Shown: positions 1 to 7,720, counted from the first letter of the stretch. The stretch is 9,509 bases of DNA from Acidobacteriota bacterium (GCA_003224075.1 QHYF01000152.1:1-9509), one strand, 5' to 3'. Notes: generated by a model from the sequence alone, not told the origin. Made by a program: numbers and translations.

Positions 1-48
1 CATCTCGTAAGTGTTCATTCCAAAGGGCTTATAGGAAAGTTAAGTCCT

Positions 49-159
49 TTAGAATCCGCACTTACAGAAAACCGGGGGGTGGGGGCTTGGCCCTGCTCGC
101 CATAGCGGCTGGTCCTTTCCACATCCAAAACACCTGTGCGTGCCCTTAGACTCTGTCAT
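49..159 (-). CDS. Candidate small Cys-rich (zinc-ribbon-like) protein, 36 aa
   Basis: An ATG at 159-157 opens a 36-codon frame ending in TAA at 51-49. The protein has a CxxC pair (residues 10 and 13) near its start and a CxC pair (residues 32 and 34) close to its end, separated by a Pro/Gly-rich stretch. Four cysteines spaced this way could bind one zinc ion, as in small zinc ribbons, but this is inference from the pattern only. An in-frame TGA lies 9 bases upstream, so the ATG is the only likely start. No good Shine-Dalgarno sequence precedes it. It lies 67 bases downstream of the DUF2207 gene on the same strand and could be read through from it. Part of the frame crosses a G-rich tract, so the cysteines could be chance. 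I do not recognise a family. Confidence 0.25.
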   Translation of the reverse strand: MTESKGTHRCFGCGKDQPLWRAGPSPHPPVFCKCGF

Positions 160-226
160 GGGAACTCAGGCAGTGGGTCAATTTTAGAGGCAGTGTGCTG
201 CCCTCAGTACTGAAACTGCTTGGAAA

Positions 227-1411
227 TCAGGTGAAGTACCACCATGGAAAAGGCGAGACCATGAGGGCAAAGAAGGTCCAAGTGGAAATTGGCAAACCGA
301 GAGTCATGCGAATAGATGTTGCCGCGGCCCAAGAAAGTGGAAGCGCGATGGCGATGTAAGACGGAATGGTTATCTTGAAGAAGCCCTTGTACCAACTGCG
401 AGAAGCTTCAGATCCCTTCGCAATTTTGATGAGTATCCGCACGATCACCCACGGTAGACACAGCGGAACAAAGAACCAACTGATTCCACCGTGCCCGGAA
501 TATGTGAAATTAAGGCCGGGAATGATCGCCAAAACGAACATTACCATCGGAAAGCGGTATAGCCTTAAGACTTCACGCCAAAAGTTAGGAGAAGAGGTGT
601 CGTCAGCCGGCACAGCCGAAGTGGTACCAAGGCTTCCAGGCGCGCGTCGCCAAACGATAAATCCGGCCGTGGCGAAGACGATTAAACCGAAGAGGGACGC
701 CAACCCCGGAATTAGTAGAGGGTGATTTTCCAGAACAGCTCGAAAACCGTCTTCTTTGACGTTTGAGACAAAGTACCCTGAGTGCGGAAATGTGGCTGAG
801 ATAAATAAGCGATTTCCCGGCACCAGGGAATGCGTCGTTTCAAATCTCGCGCCAGAGGGCAAATTGGTCCGCACACAGTCGAATTGAAAGCTGGAATTTG
901 TACCAGTATCCGCACTTACGCCGGCCTCCTTAGGAAGTCCTTCAGGGAAGTTCAATTCAACTGTAGCCTTTTCGATAGAGACCGGCCACACACCGCTTAT
1001 GTTTTGATTAAGCTCCTCAGAATCTTTGTAAATGGCGAATTGATGCTTAGCCGTATAGCTCAGCTCAATTACATGGTTACCCCGTGACAGAGTGCCGGTC
1101 TCAGTCGCAATTCCGATATCGAATACATTCCTATCCTCGCTTGTGCGAAGGACGGCATCATGACCGTCAACTTTGGCGCCTACGGACTGAAACGAACCCA
1201 CCTTCACCCGCTGAGGATTGACGGGTTTAATCCACAGTCGTCGATGAAAGCCACTATCAAAGACACCCGTGTCGTTAACAATTTGAAATCTCTCCGCGAC
1301 GTGCATGGTGCGATCCCTATCTACTGTGATCTGGCAATCAAAGGCCACGATTCGATCAGGAGTCTGTGCTCTGGCGATTCCACCGCAGAGGAAGGTGCCG
1401 CAGACGAACAA
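227..1411 (-). CDS. DUF2207-type exported membrane protein with multi-spanning C-terminus
   Basis: This is a predicted envelope protein of 394 residues as called. It has a signal peptide ending near residue 15 (ARA|Q) and an extracytoplasmic domain at about 20-210 that reads like DUF2207: an opening 'DRTMHVAERF' strand, a 'SEELNQNISGVWPVSIEKA' block like the family's D/E-EL-x-N-x-x-G-x-W region, and a closing 'LVPGNRLFISATFP' strand. A membrane helix at about 231-254 follows. After a polar linker, the C-terminal 110 residues hold about four more hydrophobic segments (near 287-303, 309-329, 346-366, 374-393), and the chain stops right after the last one. Family members that I know usually end in a soluble or Gly-rich tail instead. 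The start is doubtful: TTG at 1411 is the only usual start codon, lacks a well-placed ribosome binding site, and the signal-like hydrophobic frame continues upstream to about 1440. The molecular function of the family is not established. Codon use is less GC-biased than in the genes downstream. Confidence 0.75.
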   Translation of the reverse strand: MFVCGTFLCGGIARAQTPDRIVAFDCQITVDRDRTMHVAERFQIVNDTGVFDSGFHRRLWIKPVNPQRVKVGSFQSVGAKVDGHDAVLRTSEDRNVFDIGIATETGTLSRGNHVIELSYTAKHQFAIYKDSEELNQNISGVWPVSIEKATVELNFPEGLPKEAGVSADTGTNSSFQFDCVRTNLPSGARFETTHSLVPGNRLFISATFPHSGYFVSNVKEDGFRAVLENHPLLIPGLASLFGLIVFATAGFIVWRRAPGSLGTTSAVPADDTSSPNFWREVLRLYRFPMVMFVLAIIPGLNFTYSGHGGISWFFVPLCLPWVIVRILIKIAKGSEASRSWYKGFFKITIPSYIAIALPLSWAAATSIRMTLGLPISTWTFFALMVSPFPWWYFT

Positions 1412-1442
1412 TTTAGCGATGAAAAATAGTTTGGTTTTGGCT

Positions 1443-1477
1443 TCCGTCCGGAGGTCAAAGGGTTAACTCCAGACGGA
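1443..1477. repeat. Imperfect inverted repeat, 11-bp arms, 13-nt spacer
   Basis: Bases 1443-1453 pair with 1467-1477 with one mismatch (1449/1471). The core arms read CCGTCCGGAG and CTCCAGACGG. It lies in the divergent gap, 32 bases upstream of the TTG start of the DUF2207 gene and 172 bases upstream of the acyl-CoA synthetase. No T-run follows on either strand immediately after the arms, so an operator or 5'-UTR hairpin is likelier than a terminator. The pairing is seen directly; the role is inference. Confidence 0.5.
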
Positions 1478-1479
1478 GA

Positions 1480-1501
1480 GTTCCATCATGGTTCCATCAT
1501 G
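1480..1501. repeat. Perfect tandem duplication of an 11-mer
   Basis: The 11-mer GTTCCATCATG occurs twice, head to tail (1480-1490 and 1491-1501). The repeat contains the small palindrome CCATCATGG (1483-1491). It sits directly beside the inverted repeat at 1443-1477 in the divergent intergenic region. The two copies are spaced one helical turn apart, which would suit a protein-binding site, but a simple slippage duplication is equally possible. Confidence 0.55.
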
Positions 1502-1649
1502 AAGGAGAGAATCCTTGCTGTCTTGCTTGTCCTATCCTCCGATGTAGATTGGCTAAGTCCTGATTAACGGCGCAATGGAAATTGACCACTACCGGAACTC
1601 AGGCTCCGTTGCGCCCTCAACAGCGGTAGAGTAAAGTGACCTCCAGACA

Positions 1650-3461
1650 ATGAATTACGGCACCCTTCCCTCGCGCTTCCTGAACGCTGTCGACAACCTG
1701 CCGAATTCCCGTGCACAGATATTCCGCCGCGACGGCCGGTGGCAGCCCATCTCTTCCCAGGAGTTTCTCCGCCGCGTCGCCGGCCTTTCTACAGCGTTTG
1801 TGGAACTCGGTGTAAAGCCTGGCGACCGCCTCGGCCTTTTCTCCGCAAACCGTCCGGAGTGGCATACTGCCGACTTCGCCATCACCGGCGCTGGTGGCAT
1901 CACCGTGCCTGTGTATTTCAACGAGTCGCCCGACCGGATGACTTACATCCTGAAACATTGCGGCGCAAAAGTGGTTTTCGTTGCCGGCCAGCCCCAGTTG
2001 CACAAACTTCTAGCCATTCGAGCCAGCCTCCCGGAACTCGAACACATTGTTGCCGCCGATTGTGGCGCCGAACTCCCCAGCGATTGTCTCCGTTACGAAA
2101 CCCTTATCGCCGCCGCAAGCGCGACGGACATCTCCTCTTACCGGATGCGCGCCTCGCAGGTTCTTCCCGGCCAGCTCGCCTCTCTTATCTACACTTCCGG
2201 CACCACCGGCGAACCCAAGGGCGTGATGCTCACGCACACCAACTTTTGTTCCAACGTCACCGATCTCGGCCAGGACTTTCATCTTGATCCTGCGGTAGAC
2301 GTCGCTCTCTCGTTCCTCCCGCTCGCCCACGTTTACGGCCGCGCCGTCGACTTCATCTACATTTTTCAAGGCGCCGCCCTCGCCTACGTTGAGTCCATCG
2401 ACGAAGTCGCCCAGGCCCTTCTGGAGGTCCGCCCCACTATTACCTCGGCGGTTCCCCGCTTCTTCGAAAAAATCTACGCGCGCATTATGGAACAGGGAAG
2501 CAGGAACACCGGCGTCAAGCGGATGCTTTTTGATTGGGCCATGAAGGTTGCCCGGCAGGCCGTCCCCTGGCGCGCCAGCGGGAGCCATGTTAGTTTCGCG
2601 GTGAAGCTCCAATGGATGCTTGGCGACGCCCTGGTCTACAAAAAAATTCGCCTCGGCACTGGCGGCCGCCTCCGTCTGGTCTCCTCCGGCGGCGCGCCTC
2701 TTGCCAAGGATCTCGCCGATTTCTTCTGGGCCGTGGGCATCCCCATCTATCAGGGCTACGGACTGACGGAAACTTCTCCAATTGTTTCCAGCAATTACCC
2801 TGTGAATCGCGAGGGCAGTTCCGGCAAGCCGATTGCCAACGTCCAGGTTCGCATCGCCGAAGATGGCGAGATCCTCGTCAAAGGCCCTTGCGTCATGCAG
2901 GGCTATTACAAAAATCCCGAGGCGACGCGCGAAGTGCTCAGTGAAGACGGCTGGCTCCGCACCGGTGATATCGGCTATCTCGATAAAGACAACTATCTTT
3001 ACATCACCGACCGAAAGAAGGATCTGCTAAAGACCGCCGCGGGAAAATTCGTCGCTCCACAGCCCATCGAAAACTCTTTGAAGACCAGCCCCTATCTTTT
3101 GAATGCCGTGGTTCTCGGTGACAAGCGCAAATTTATCGTTGCGCTCCTCGTGCCCAACCCTGCCACCGTTGCCGCCAAAGCCGCCCAAGAGGGAGTCCGG
3201 TTCGCTTCAAAGGAAGAGATGGTTTCCCATCCCTGGGTTCATTCCCTGATTGACTCCGAAGTCAGGCGCCTCACGGCCAATCTCGCGCAATACGAAACCA
3301 TCAAGCGCTTCGCTCTTCTCCCCGATGATTTCACTTTTGACAACGGCAGCCTCACCTTCACCCTCAAGCTCAAGCGCCGGGTCGTCGAGCAGAAGTACCG
3401 CGACGTCATCGAATCCCTCTACGCTGACGTCGCTGAACCACGCCCCCTCCTTCAGGATTGA
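1650..3461 (+). CDS. Long-chain fatty acid-CoA ligase (AMP-forming acyl-CoA synthetase)
   Basis: This enzyme activates fatty acids with ATP and CoA through an acyl-AMP intermediate, feeding beta-oxidation or lipid synthesis; it probably acts in the cytoplasm or at the inner face of the membrane. The 603 residues match the usual length of FadD15-like long-chain enzymes of the ANL superfamily. Visible motifs in order are the P-loop YTSGTTGEPKG (181-191), GYGLTETS (369-376), GWLRTGD (434-440), the hinge region TDRKKDLLKTAAGK (453-466), and near the end LTFTLKLKR (568-576), whose Lys573 probably corresponds to the catalytic lysine of the family. All key residues are present. An in-frame TAA at 1632-1634 leaves ATG 1650 as the first usual start, although no clear Shine-Dalgarno precedes it. 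Substrate chain length cannot be read from the sequence, and no other fatty-acid genes are in the window. FadD-like is certain as a class, but the exact orthologue is not, so I give no symbol. Confidence 0.95.
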   Translation: MNYGTLPSRFLNAVDNLPNSRAQIFRRDGRWQPISSQEFLRRVAGLSTAFVELGVKPGDRLGLFSANRPEWHTADFAITGAGGITVPVYFNESPDRMTYILKHCGAKVVFVAGQPQLHKLLAIRASLPELEHIVAADCGAELPSDCLRYETLIAAASATDISSYRMRASQVLPGQLASLIYTSGTTGEPKGVMLTHTNFCSNVTDLGQDFHLDPAVDVALSFLPLAHVYGRAVDFIYIFQGAALAYVESIDEVAQALLEVRPTITSAVPRFFEKIYARIMEQGSRNTGVKRMLFDWAMKVARQAVPWRASGSHVSFAVKLQWMLGDALVYKKIRLGTGGRLRLVSSGGAPLAKDLADFFWAVGIPIYQGYGLTETSPIVSSNYPVNREGSSGKPIANVQVRIAEDGEILVKGPCVMQGYYKNPEATREVLSEDGWLRTGDIGYLDKDNYLYITDRKKDLLKTAAGKFVAPQPIENSLKTSPYLLNAVVLGDKRKFIVALLVPNPATVAAKAAQEGVRFASKEEMVSHPWVHSLIDSEVRRLTANLAQYETIKRFALLPDDFTFDNGSLTFTLKLKRRVVEQKYRDVIESLYADVAEPRPLLQD

Positions 3462-3498
3462 GAATGTCCCGGACTGTTCTCCAGTACAGTTGAACCTT

Positions 3499-3528
3499 AC
3501 GAAACTCTTTCGTGCCAACCGCGTGGTT
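3499..3528. repeat. Two adjacent short hairpins after the acyl-CoA synthetase
   Basis: ACGAAA-CTC-TTTCGT (3499-3513) is a perfect 6-bp stem with a 3-nt loop. It is followed by AACC-GCGT-GGTT (3517-3528). They lie 38-67 bases after the synthetase stop codon. There is no T-run behind them, so this is at best a weak candidate for a 3'-end structure. Confidence 0.3.
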
Positions 3529-3649
3529 CGAGGCATCCTCCTTCCGTAAACTGGAATCGAACGTTTTAACGCCCCCCTCAATTTTCCTGAATGAGCAGTG
3601 AGTTTCGGGTCGCGAACGTTCTGACTCTCGGGGTTGGAGCGCGATCAAA

Positions 3650-4648
3650 ATGAAGTCATTCGTTTGGAGGCGACAATTGAAATTCATCGCAGAATCAACT
3701 GAAAACCGCTTCAAATCGGCTGTTTCGCGGGTTCCCGTCGCGGCATTGGCCTGCGGTCTATTGTTCCTTGTCCTTTGCCCGGCGCTGTTCGCGCAATCTC
3801 CAAATCCCGCCGCAACTGGGTCGGCGAACAAAGACGCTGGAGGGTTCAGTCCTGGCTGGACATTGGGAACACGGTTCGAAGGCAGCTACAGCAGTGATGG
3901 TGGTGTCTACGACTTGGGATCGGCTCTCGGATACAATTTTTCTCACCACTTTGGAATAGACGCGGGCGTTCCGCTCTATTTCGTGAGCACACCGTCCTCA
4001 ACCAGCAACCCGGGTGGGGTTTCCGGGATTGGCGTCGGCAGTTTCTTTGCGGACTTGCGGTGGAATTATCCCAACAAATCCTTAAATTATGGTTCGGCAA
4101 TCCACCTGACAGCTCCGACGGGTGACAAGAAGAAAGGCTTCAGCATCGGCCACGCGACTTGGAACGAATCGAACCATTTCGACCACGCTTTCGGAGATTT
4201 CTCCCCGTTCCTGGACGCCGGCGTCGGAAACACCATCATGGACACGCGGTTTTTCCATCGCCCGTTCGCGACGTTCGGGTATAACGCTCAATTCAATGCC
4301 GGTCTCGAATATGATCCCGGCAAGTTCAGCTTTTCCGTGGCGGCGTACGATGTCGCGCCCTGGGGAAATCAGACGGTGGTCAGCAGAGTCTTTCGTTGTG
4401 GCTCCGCCGCCAAATGCAGCGGCAGCGGCACTTCTTCAAACCGCAAAGGCTTCACCTCCTCCAGCGTCACATCGGGTGGCGCGGACCTCGTGCGGGACAA
4501 CGGCTACAACGCGGGGATCGATTACAAGCCGGTCGGCTACCTCGATCTCGAATTCGACTTTAGCCGCAGCGTCCCGCTGCACCTCAACAGCTACTCCCTG
4601 GGCATCGGCGTAGACCTCAGTTGGCTCTTGCGCCCGCACGTTCGCTAG
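3650..4648 (+). CDS. Exported protein, probable outer-membrane beta-barrel
   Basis: The 332 residues begin with an unusually long basic, polar stretch (about 1-28), then a hydrophobic core and a cleavage site at ALFA|QS (about 48). The mature part is rich in Gly, Ser, Asn and aromatic residues and shows repeated alternating strands, for example around 68-78, 87-108, 128-152, 183-197, 204-233, 285-305 and 313-326. Such a pattern is typical of outer-membrane barrels of the porin or phenol-degradation 'MetA_deg'-like type. The last strand ends in LSWLLRPHVR rather than at a terminal aromatic residue. Two cysteines (250 and 256) flank a Gly/Ser loop and could form a disulfide. GGAG at 3636-3639 lies 10 bases before the ATG. 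The gene is 188 bases downstream of the acyl-CoA synthetase on the same strand; a role in uptake of hydrophobic substrates would suit that neighbour but is speculation. Confidence 0.7.
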   Translation: MKSFVWRRQLKFIAESTENRFKSAVSRVPVAALACGLLFLVLCPALFAQSPNPAATGSANKDAGGFSPGWTLGTRFEGSYSSDGGVYDLGSALGYNFSHHFGIDAGVPLYFVSTPSSTSNPGGVSGIGVGSFFADLRWNYPNKSLNYGSAIHLTAPTGDKKKGFSIGHATWNESNHFDHAFGDFSPFLDAGVGNTIMDTRFFHRPFATFGYNAQFNAGLEYDPGKFSFSVAAYDVAPWGNQTVVSRVFRCGSAAKCSGSGTSSNRKGFTSSSVTSGGADLVRDNGYNAGIDYKPVGYLDLEFDFSRSVPLHLNSYSLGIGVDLSWLLRPHVR

Positions 4649-4838
4649 CGCCGTTCCAACTTTTTCAGGCTCATGCGACGTCACAGAATTTCCGGCTCGG
4701 CCGGGACCAAATGCAAAGTTCAGGTTCGTTCCAAATAGTTGCAACGAAACTGGCCGCGCCGAGAATGGGCGTGTGCGCGTCGCCGCAGACTTTCGGATCG
4801 AATCTGTACGGGCGATTTTTCCGCGGGTCTCGTCCAGG
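4649..4838. other. Convergent intergenic region
   Basis: This 190-base gap separates the converging barrel and M16 peptidase genes. It holds one small perfect hairpin, CCGGC-TCG-GCCGG (4692-4704), with no T-run on either side. I see no coding frame with support and no clear terminator. Confidence 0.5.
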
Positions 4839-7559
4839 CTATAGCGGTTTTCCGTCGGGACTGAGGAATCTGGTTTCTCCCAGCCCCAGCTCCTTGACTC
4901 CCGCTTCGATCTTCGCGCGGTCGCCGACAATCACCCAGATCAAATTATCCGGGTGCACCACTGTCTTCGCGGCGTCTTCCACGTCGCTTGTTTTCAAGGC
5001 CCTGACTTTGCCGGCATACGTTTCGTAGTAGTCGTCCGGAAGTCCGAATTGCACCAGATCGATAATCGACCGTCCGACGGAGTCTTCCGTCTCCCGCGAT
5101 CCAGGCAGGCTGAGCGTTTCATTTGCCTGGATTTTCGCCAATTCATCCGCGGAAAGCGGGTGGTCGCTGAGGATTCCACGGAACTCCTTGTTCATTTCCG
5201 CGAGCGACTCTTTGGTCTTATCCGTTTGCACCGGGGCAAACGCGATGAAGGGCCGCTGCGCGCGCGCTCCCCACAGGAGACTTCTTGCGCCATAGGACCA
5301 ATGTTTGTCCTCGCGCAGGTTCATGTTCAGCCTGGAACCGAACATTCCGCCAAGCCCGTCGTTCATGGCCTCGATCGCAATCTCCTTGGGGTTGGCCGTT
5401 GGCGGCGCAATAACACCCGCGATGATCACCGACTGCAGCGCCCCAGGTTTGTCCATCAGATAGACCGTGGATTTCGATGCCAGCGAAACAGTTCCCACGT
5501 TCTTCTTGGGAATCTGTCCGGTTTTCCAGCTCGCGAATAGTTTCTCCAGTTTCGGCTTGATCTCACCGAGAGTCGTATCGCCCACGACGACCAGCGTTGC
5601 GTTGTTCGGGCGGTACCAGGTTTGGTGGAACTTGACGAGCTCCTCCCGCTTCATCTTTGTCACGCTATCGGTCGTCCCGGACCCCGTCAGCGGGTTTCCG
5701 TAAGCGTGCCCGGCTCCGTACAGCAGGCCGGGAAAAACGCGCAGCGCCATCTGCACCGGCGTGTTCTGCTCGCGCTCGATTGCCGCAAGCTGCTGTTTTT
5801 GTTGGCGCGTGAAATCGCTTTCCGGAAACGACGGGTTCAGGATCACGTCCGCAAAGAGTTCGAGCGATGGATCGAGTTTCGCCCGCAGGGAGGAAAGCTG
5901 CACGATCGACAGATCCAGATTGGAATAAGCGCGCAGCTCTGCCCCAAGCATCGCCAGTTGATCGCTGATCTGCAGCGCGGTTCGCGTGCTCGTTCCTCCG
6001 TCCAGCAGCGATGACGTCATGCTTGCGGTTCCGGGCGCGGCGAATTGGTCGGCCGCATATCCTGCATCGGCGGTCATCCAGAAATTTACCAGCGGAACTT
6101 CGTGCCGTTCGGCCAGAATCACTTTCAGTCCGTTCGAAAGCGTCGTCCGCTGTAACTTGGGGAGCTTCAAGTCGGGCGGAGCGCCCGTAGCCGGTGCCTT
6201 GGATCGGTCCGCCCCCGTTGATGCCGTCTTGAATTGCGGGAAGGGATGCACTTCGAGCGCGTAAACGCCGTCCGCCAGCCAGCGATTCGCAGCGGCTTTC
6301 AGGTCCTCCGCCGTGGCATCCTGGACGCGTTTCAGCGATTCTTTGTAAGCGTCAGGCTTTCCGCGGAAAACCTGGCTCTGCGCCAGCCGGTCCGACTTTC
6401 CTCCGAATCCTCCGATGCGCTCGATCCCGCGAATAAAATTCGCCGCGTATTCTGTCTTCACCCGCTGCAATTCTTCGGCCGTGGGTCCCTCCCTAAGGAA
6501 GCGCGCCAATTCTTCATCCAGCTCCTTTTCCACTTGCGCGAGATCCTGTCCCGGTCGCGCCGTCGCCTGCACGCGGAACTGCCCGCCGATTTCGCTCAGA
6601 GCCACGAATGCATTCACGTTTGTCGCAATTTGGTCGTCGTAGACGAGCCGCTTGTAGAACCTCGACGTCTTCCCCGTGCTCAGCACATCGCTTACCAGGT
6701 CCAGATAATCGGCGTCGGCGTTCCCGTATTCCGGAATGTTCCAGATCTTGTAAATTCTTGCCTGCGGCACGCGATCCTGCACCTTTTGCCGGTGCGTCCC
6801 GGACATCTTCGCGATCCATGCTTCCTGGTGCGCCACCGGTGGCCCGGCGGGGATGTCCCCGAAATATTTTTCTGCTTTCTCTTTCGCGGTTTTCGCGTCA
6901 ATGTCTCCGGCCAGAACGAGGATGACATTGGACGGCCCGTAATACGTCTTGAACCATTCCTGCACGTCCTTCATGGACGCCGCATCCAAATCGGCCATCT
7001 CCCCGATTGTTGTCCACGAATACGGATGTCCCGCGGGATAAGTGTTCAATTGGCGGGTGACGCCGTACGGCTGGTTTTCTCCCTGGCGCTTCTCGTTCTG
7101 TACCACGCCGCGTTGCAGATCAAGCGTTTTCTGATCCAGCGCGCCCAGCAGATGCCCCATGCGGTCGGATTCCATCCAGAGCGTCAGGTCCAGCGCCGAA
7201 GGGGGCACATTCTCGAAGTAATTTGTCCGGTCGGAATTCGTCGTGCCGTTCAAGTCGGTCGCGCCGATTCGTTCCATCGCATCAATGTACCGCCCGGGGG
7301 CGTGTTCGCTGCCGCCAAACATCAGGTGTTCGAAAAGATGTGCGAATCCCGTTTTCCCCGGCCTCTCGTTCTTTGATCCCACGTGGTACCACAAGTTTAC
7401 CGCCACGATTGGCGCCTTGTGGTCTTCGTGCACGATCACGGTCAGCCCGTTATCCAGCACAAACTTCTGGAAAGGAATATCGACGTCCGTGCCCTGCGCG
7501 AAAGCACCGGTCGCCAGCGCCATCAGAGCAAGAACTACTAACGCCGCTTTCATGCTCAT
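4839..7559 (-). CDS. Secreted M16-family zinc metallopeptidase, two-domain (insulinase / PqqL-like)
   Basis: From the ATG at 7559-7557 the protein has 906 residues. An exact GGGGAGGG lies 8 bases upstream (7575-7568), which is why I choose this start over the in-frame TTG at 7592. The new N-terminus is a clean signal peptide ending near residue 22 (AFA|Q), so it acts in the periplasm or outside. The first M16 half carries the inverted zinc motif HLFEH (His74, Glu77, His78) and the distant ligand Glu156 in VVQNEKRQ, so it should be active. An M16_C domain (about 195-370) follows. After a Pro/Ala-rich linker (about 440-468), a second M16 half (about 470-600) has lost HxxEH, as is usual for the non-catalytic half of this family. 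The last domain (about 637-815) keeps LREDKHWSYG, whose Arg749 and Tyr756 match the substrate-binding residues of the family. It is the full fused form, so no partner gene is needed. The substrate is unknown, probably short peptides. Confidence 0.93.
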   Translation of the reverse strand: MSMKAALVVLALMALATGAFAQGTDVDIPFQKFVLDNGLTVIVHEDHKAPIVAVNLWYHVGSKNERPGKTGFAHLFEHLMFGGSEHAPGRYIDAMERIGATDLNGTTNSDRTNYFENVPPSALDLTLWMESDRMGHLLGALDQKTLDLQRGVVQNEKRQGENQPYGVTRQLNTYPAGHPYSWTTIGEMADLDAASMKDVQEWFKTYYGPSNVILVLAGDIDAKTAKEKAEKYFGDIPAGPPVAHQEAWIAKMSGTHRQKVQDRVPQARIYKIWNIPEYGNADADYLDLVSDVLSTGKTSRFYKRLVYDDQIATNVNAFVALSEIGGQFRVQATARPGQDLAQVEKELDEELARFLREGPTAEELQRVKTEYAANFIRGIERIGGFGGKSDRLAQSQVFRGKPDAYKESLKRVQDATAEDLKAAANRWLADGVYALEVHPFPQFKTASTGADRSKAPATGAPPDLKLPKLQRTTLSNGLKVILAERHEVPLVNFWMTADAGYAADQFAAPGTASMTSSLLDGGTSTRTALQISDQLAMLGAELRAYSNLDLSIVQLSSLRAKLDPSLELFADVILNPSFPESDFTRQQKQQLAAIEREQNTPVQMALRVFPGLLYGAGHAYGNPLTGSGTTDSVTKMKREELVKFHQTWYRPNNATLVVVGDTTLGEIKPKLEKLFASWKTGQIPKKNVGTVSLASKSTVYLMDKPGALQSVIIAGVIAPPTANPKEIAIEAMNDGLGGMFGSRLNMNLREDKHWSYGARSLLWGARAQRPFIAFAPVQTDKTKESLAEMNKEFRGILSDHPLSADELAKIQANETLSLPGSRETEDSVGRSIIDLVQFGLPDDYYETYAGKVRALKTSDVEDAAKTVVHPDNLIWVIVGDRAKIEAGVKELGLGETRFLSPDGKPL

Positions 7560-7567
7560 GTGAACAG

Positions 7568-7575
7568 CCCTCCCC
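7568..7575 (-). promoter_or_regulatory. Strong Shine-Dalgarno deciding the M16 peptidase start
   Basis: GGGGAGGG on the minus strand, 8 bases before ATG 7559-7557. The upstream in-frame TTG at 7592 would place this site inside the coding region and add 11 polar residues in front of the signal peptide. Confidence 0.8.
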
Positions 7576-7720
7576 TGCGAATCTGCTGCCAATCTCGATG
7601 CGTCAGAAAATTATCTGGGACACACCACTGCTTCTGCTATAGACGCTCACAACCCAAGGAAGTCACCACTTGAATTGAAATTCATACCGAGAGCGCGGGC
7701 AAGCATCAGGTGATCTTTCG

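Noticed and set aside
71..90. G-quadruplex
   Set aside because: Only two long G runs occur close together (74-79 and 81-85); four separate runs are not present.
3..149. 3' end of a plus-strand gene entering from the left
   Set aside because: The frame is open to the edge, but its codon use and sequence do not look like protein coding, and it crosses the G-rich tract.
1514..1550. Sigma-70 promoter for the acyl-CoA synthetase
   Set aside because: TTGCTT and TAGATT are 16 bases apart, but both match the consensus poorly and lie over 100 bases from the start codon.
2010..2612. 200-codon minus-strand open frame
   Set aside because: It is antisense within the acyl-CoA synthetase and has no recognisable domain.
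4649..4838. Bidirectional intrinsic terminator
   Set aside because: The only hairpin (4692-4704) is short and has no T-run on either strand.
6234..7376. 380-codon plus-strand open frame
   Set aside because: It lies wholly antisense to the M16 peptidase, whose zinc motif and domains are clear. Long antisense frames are expected in GC-rich genes.
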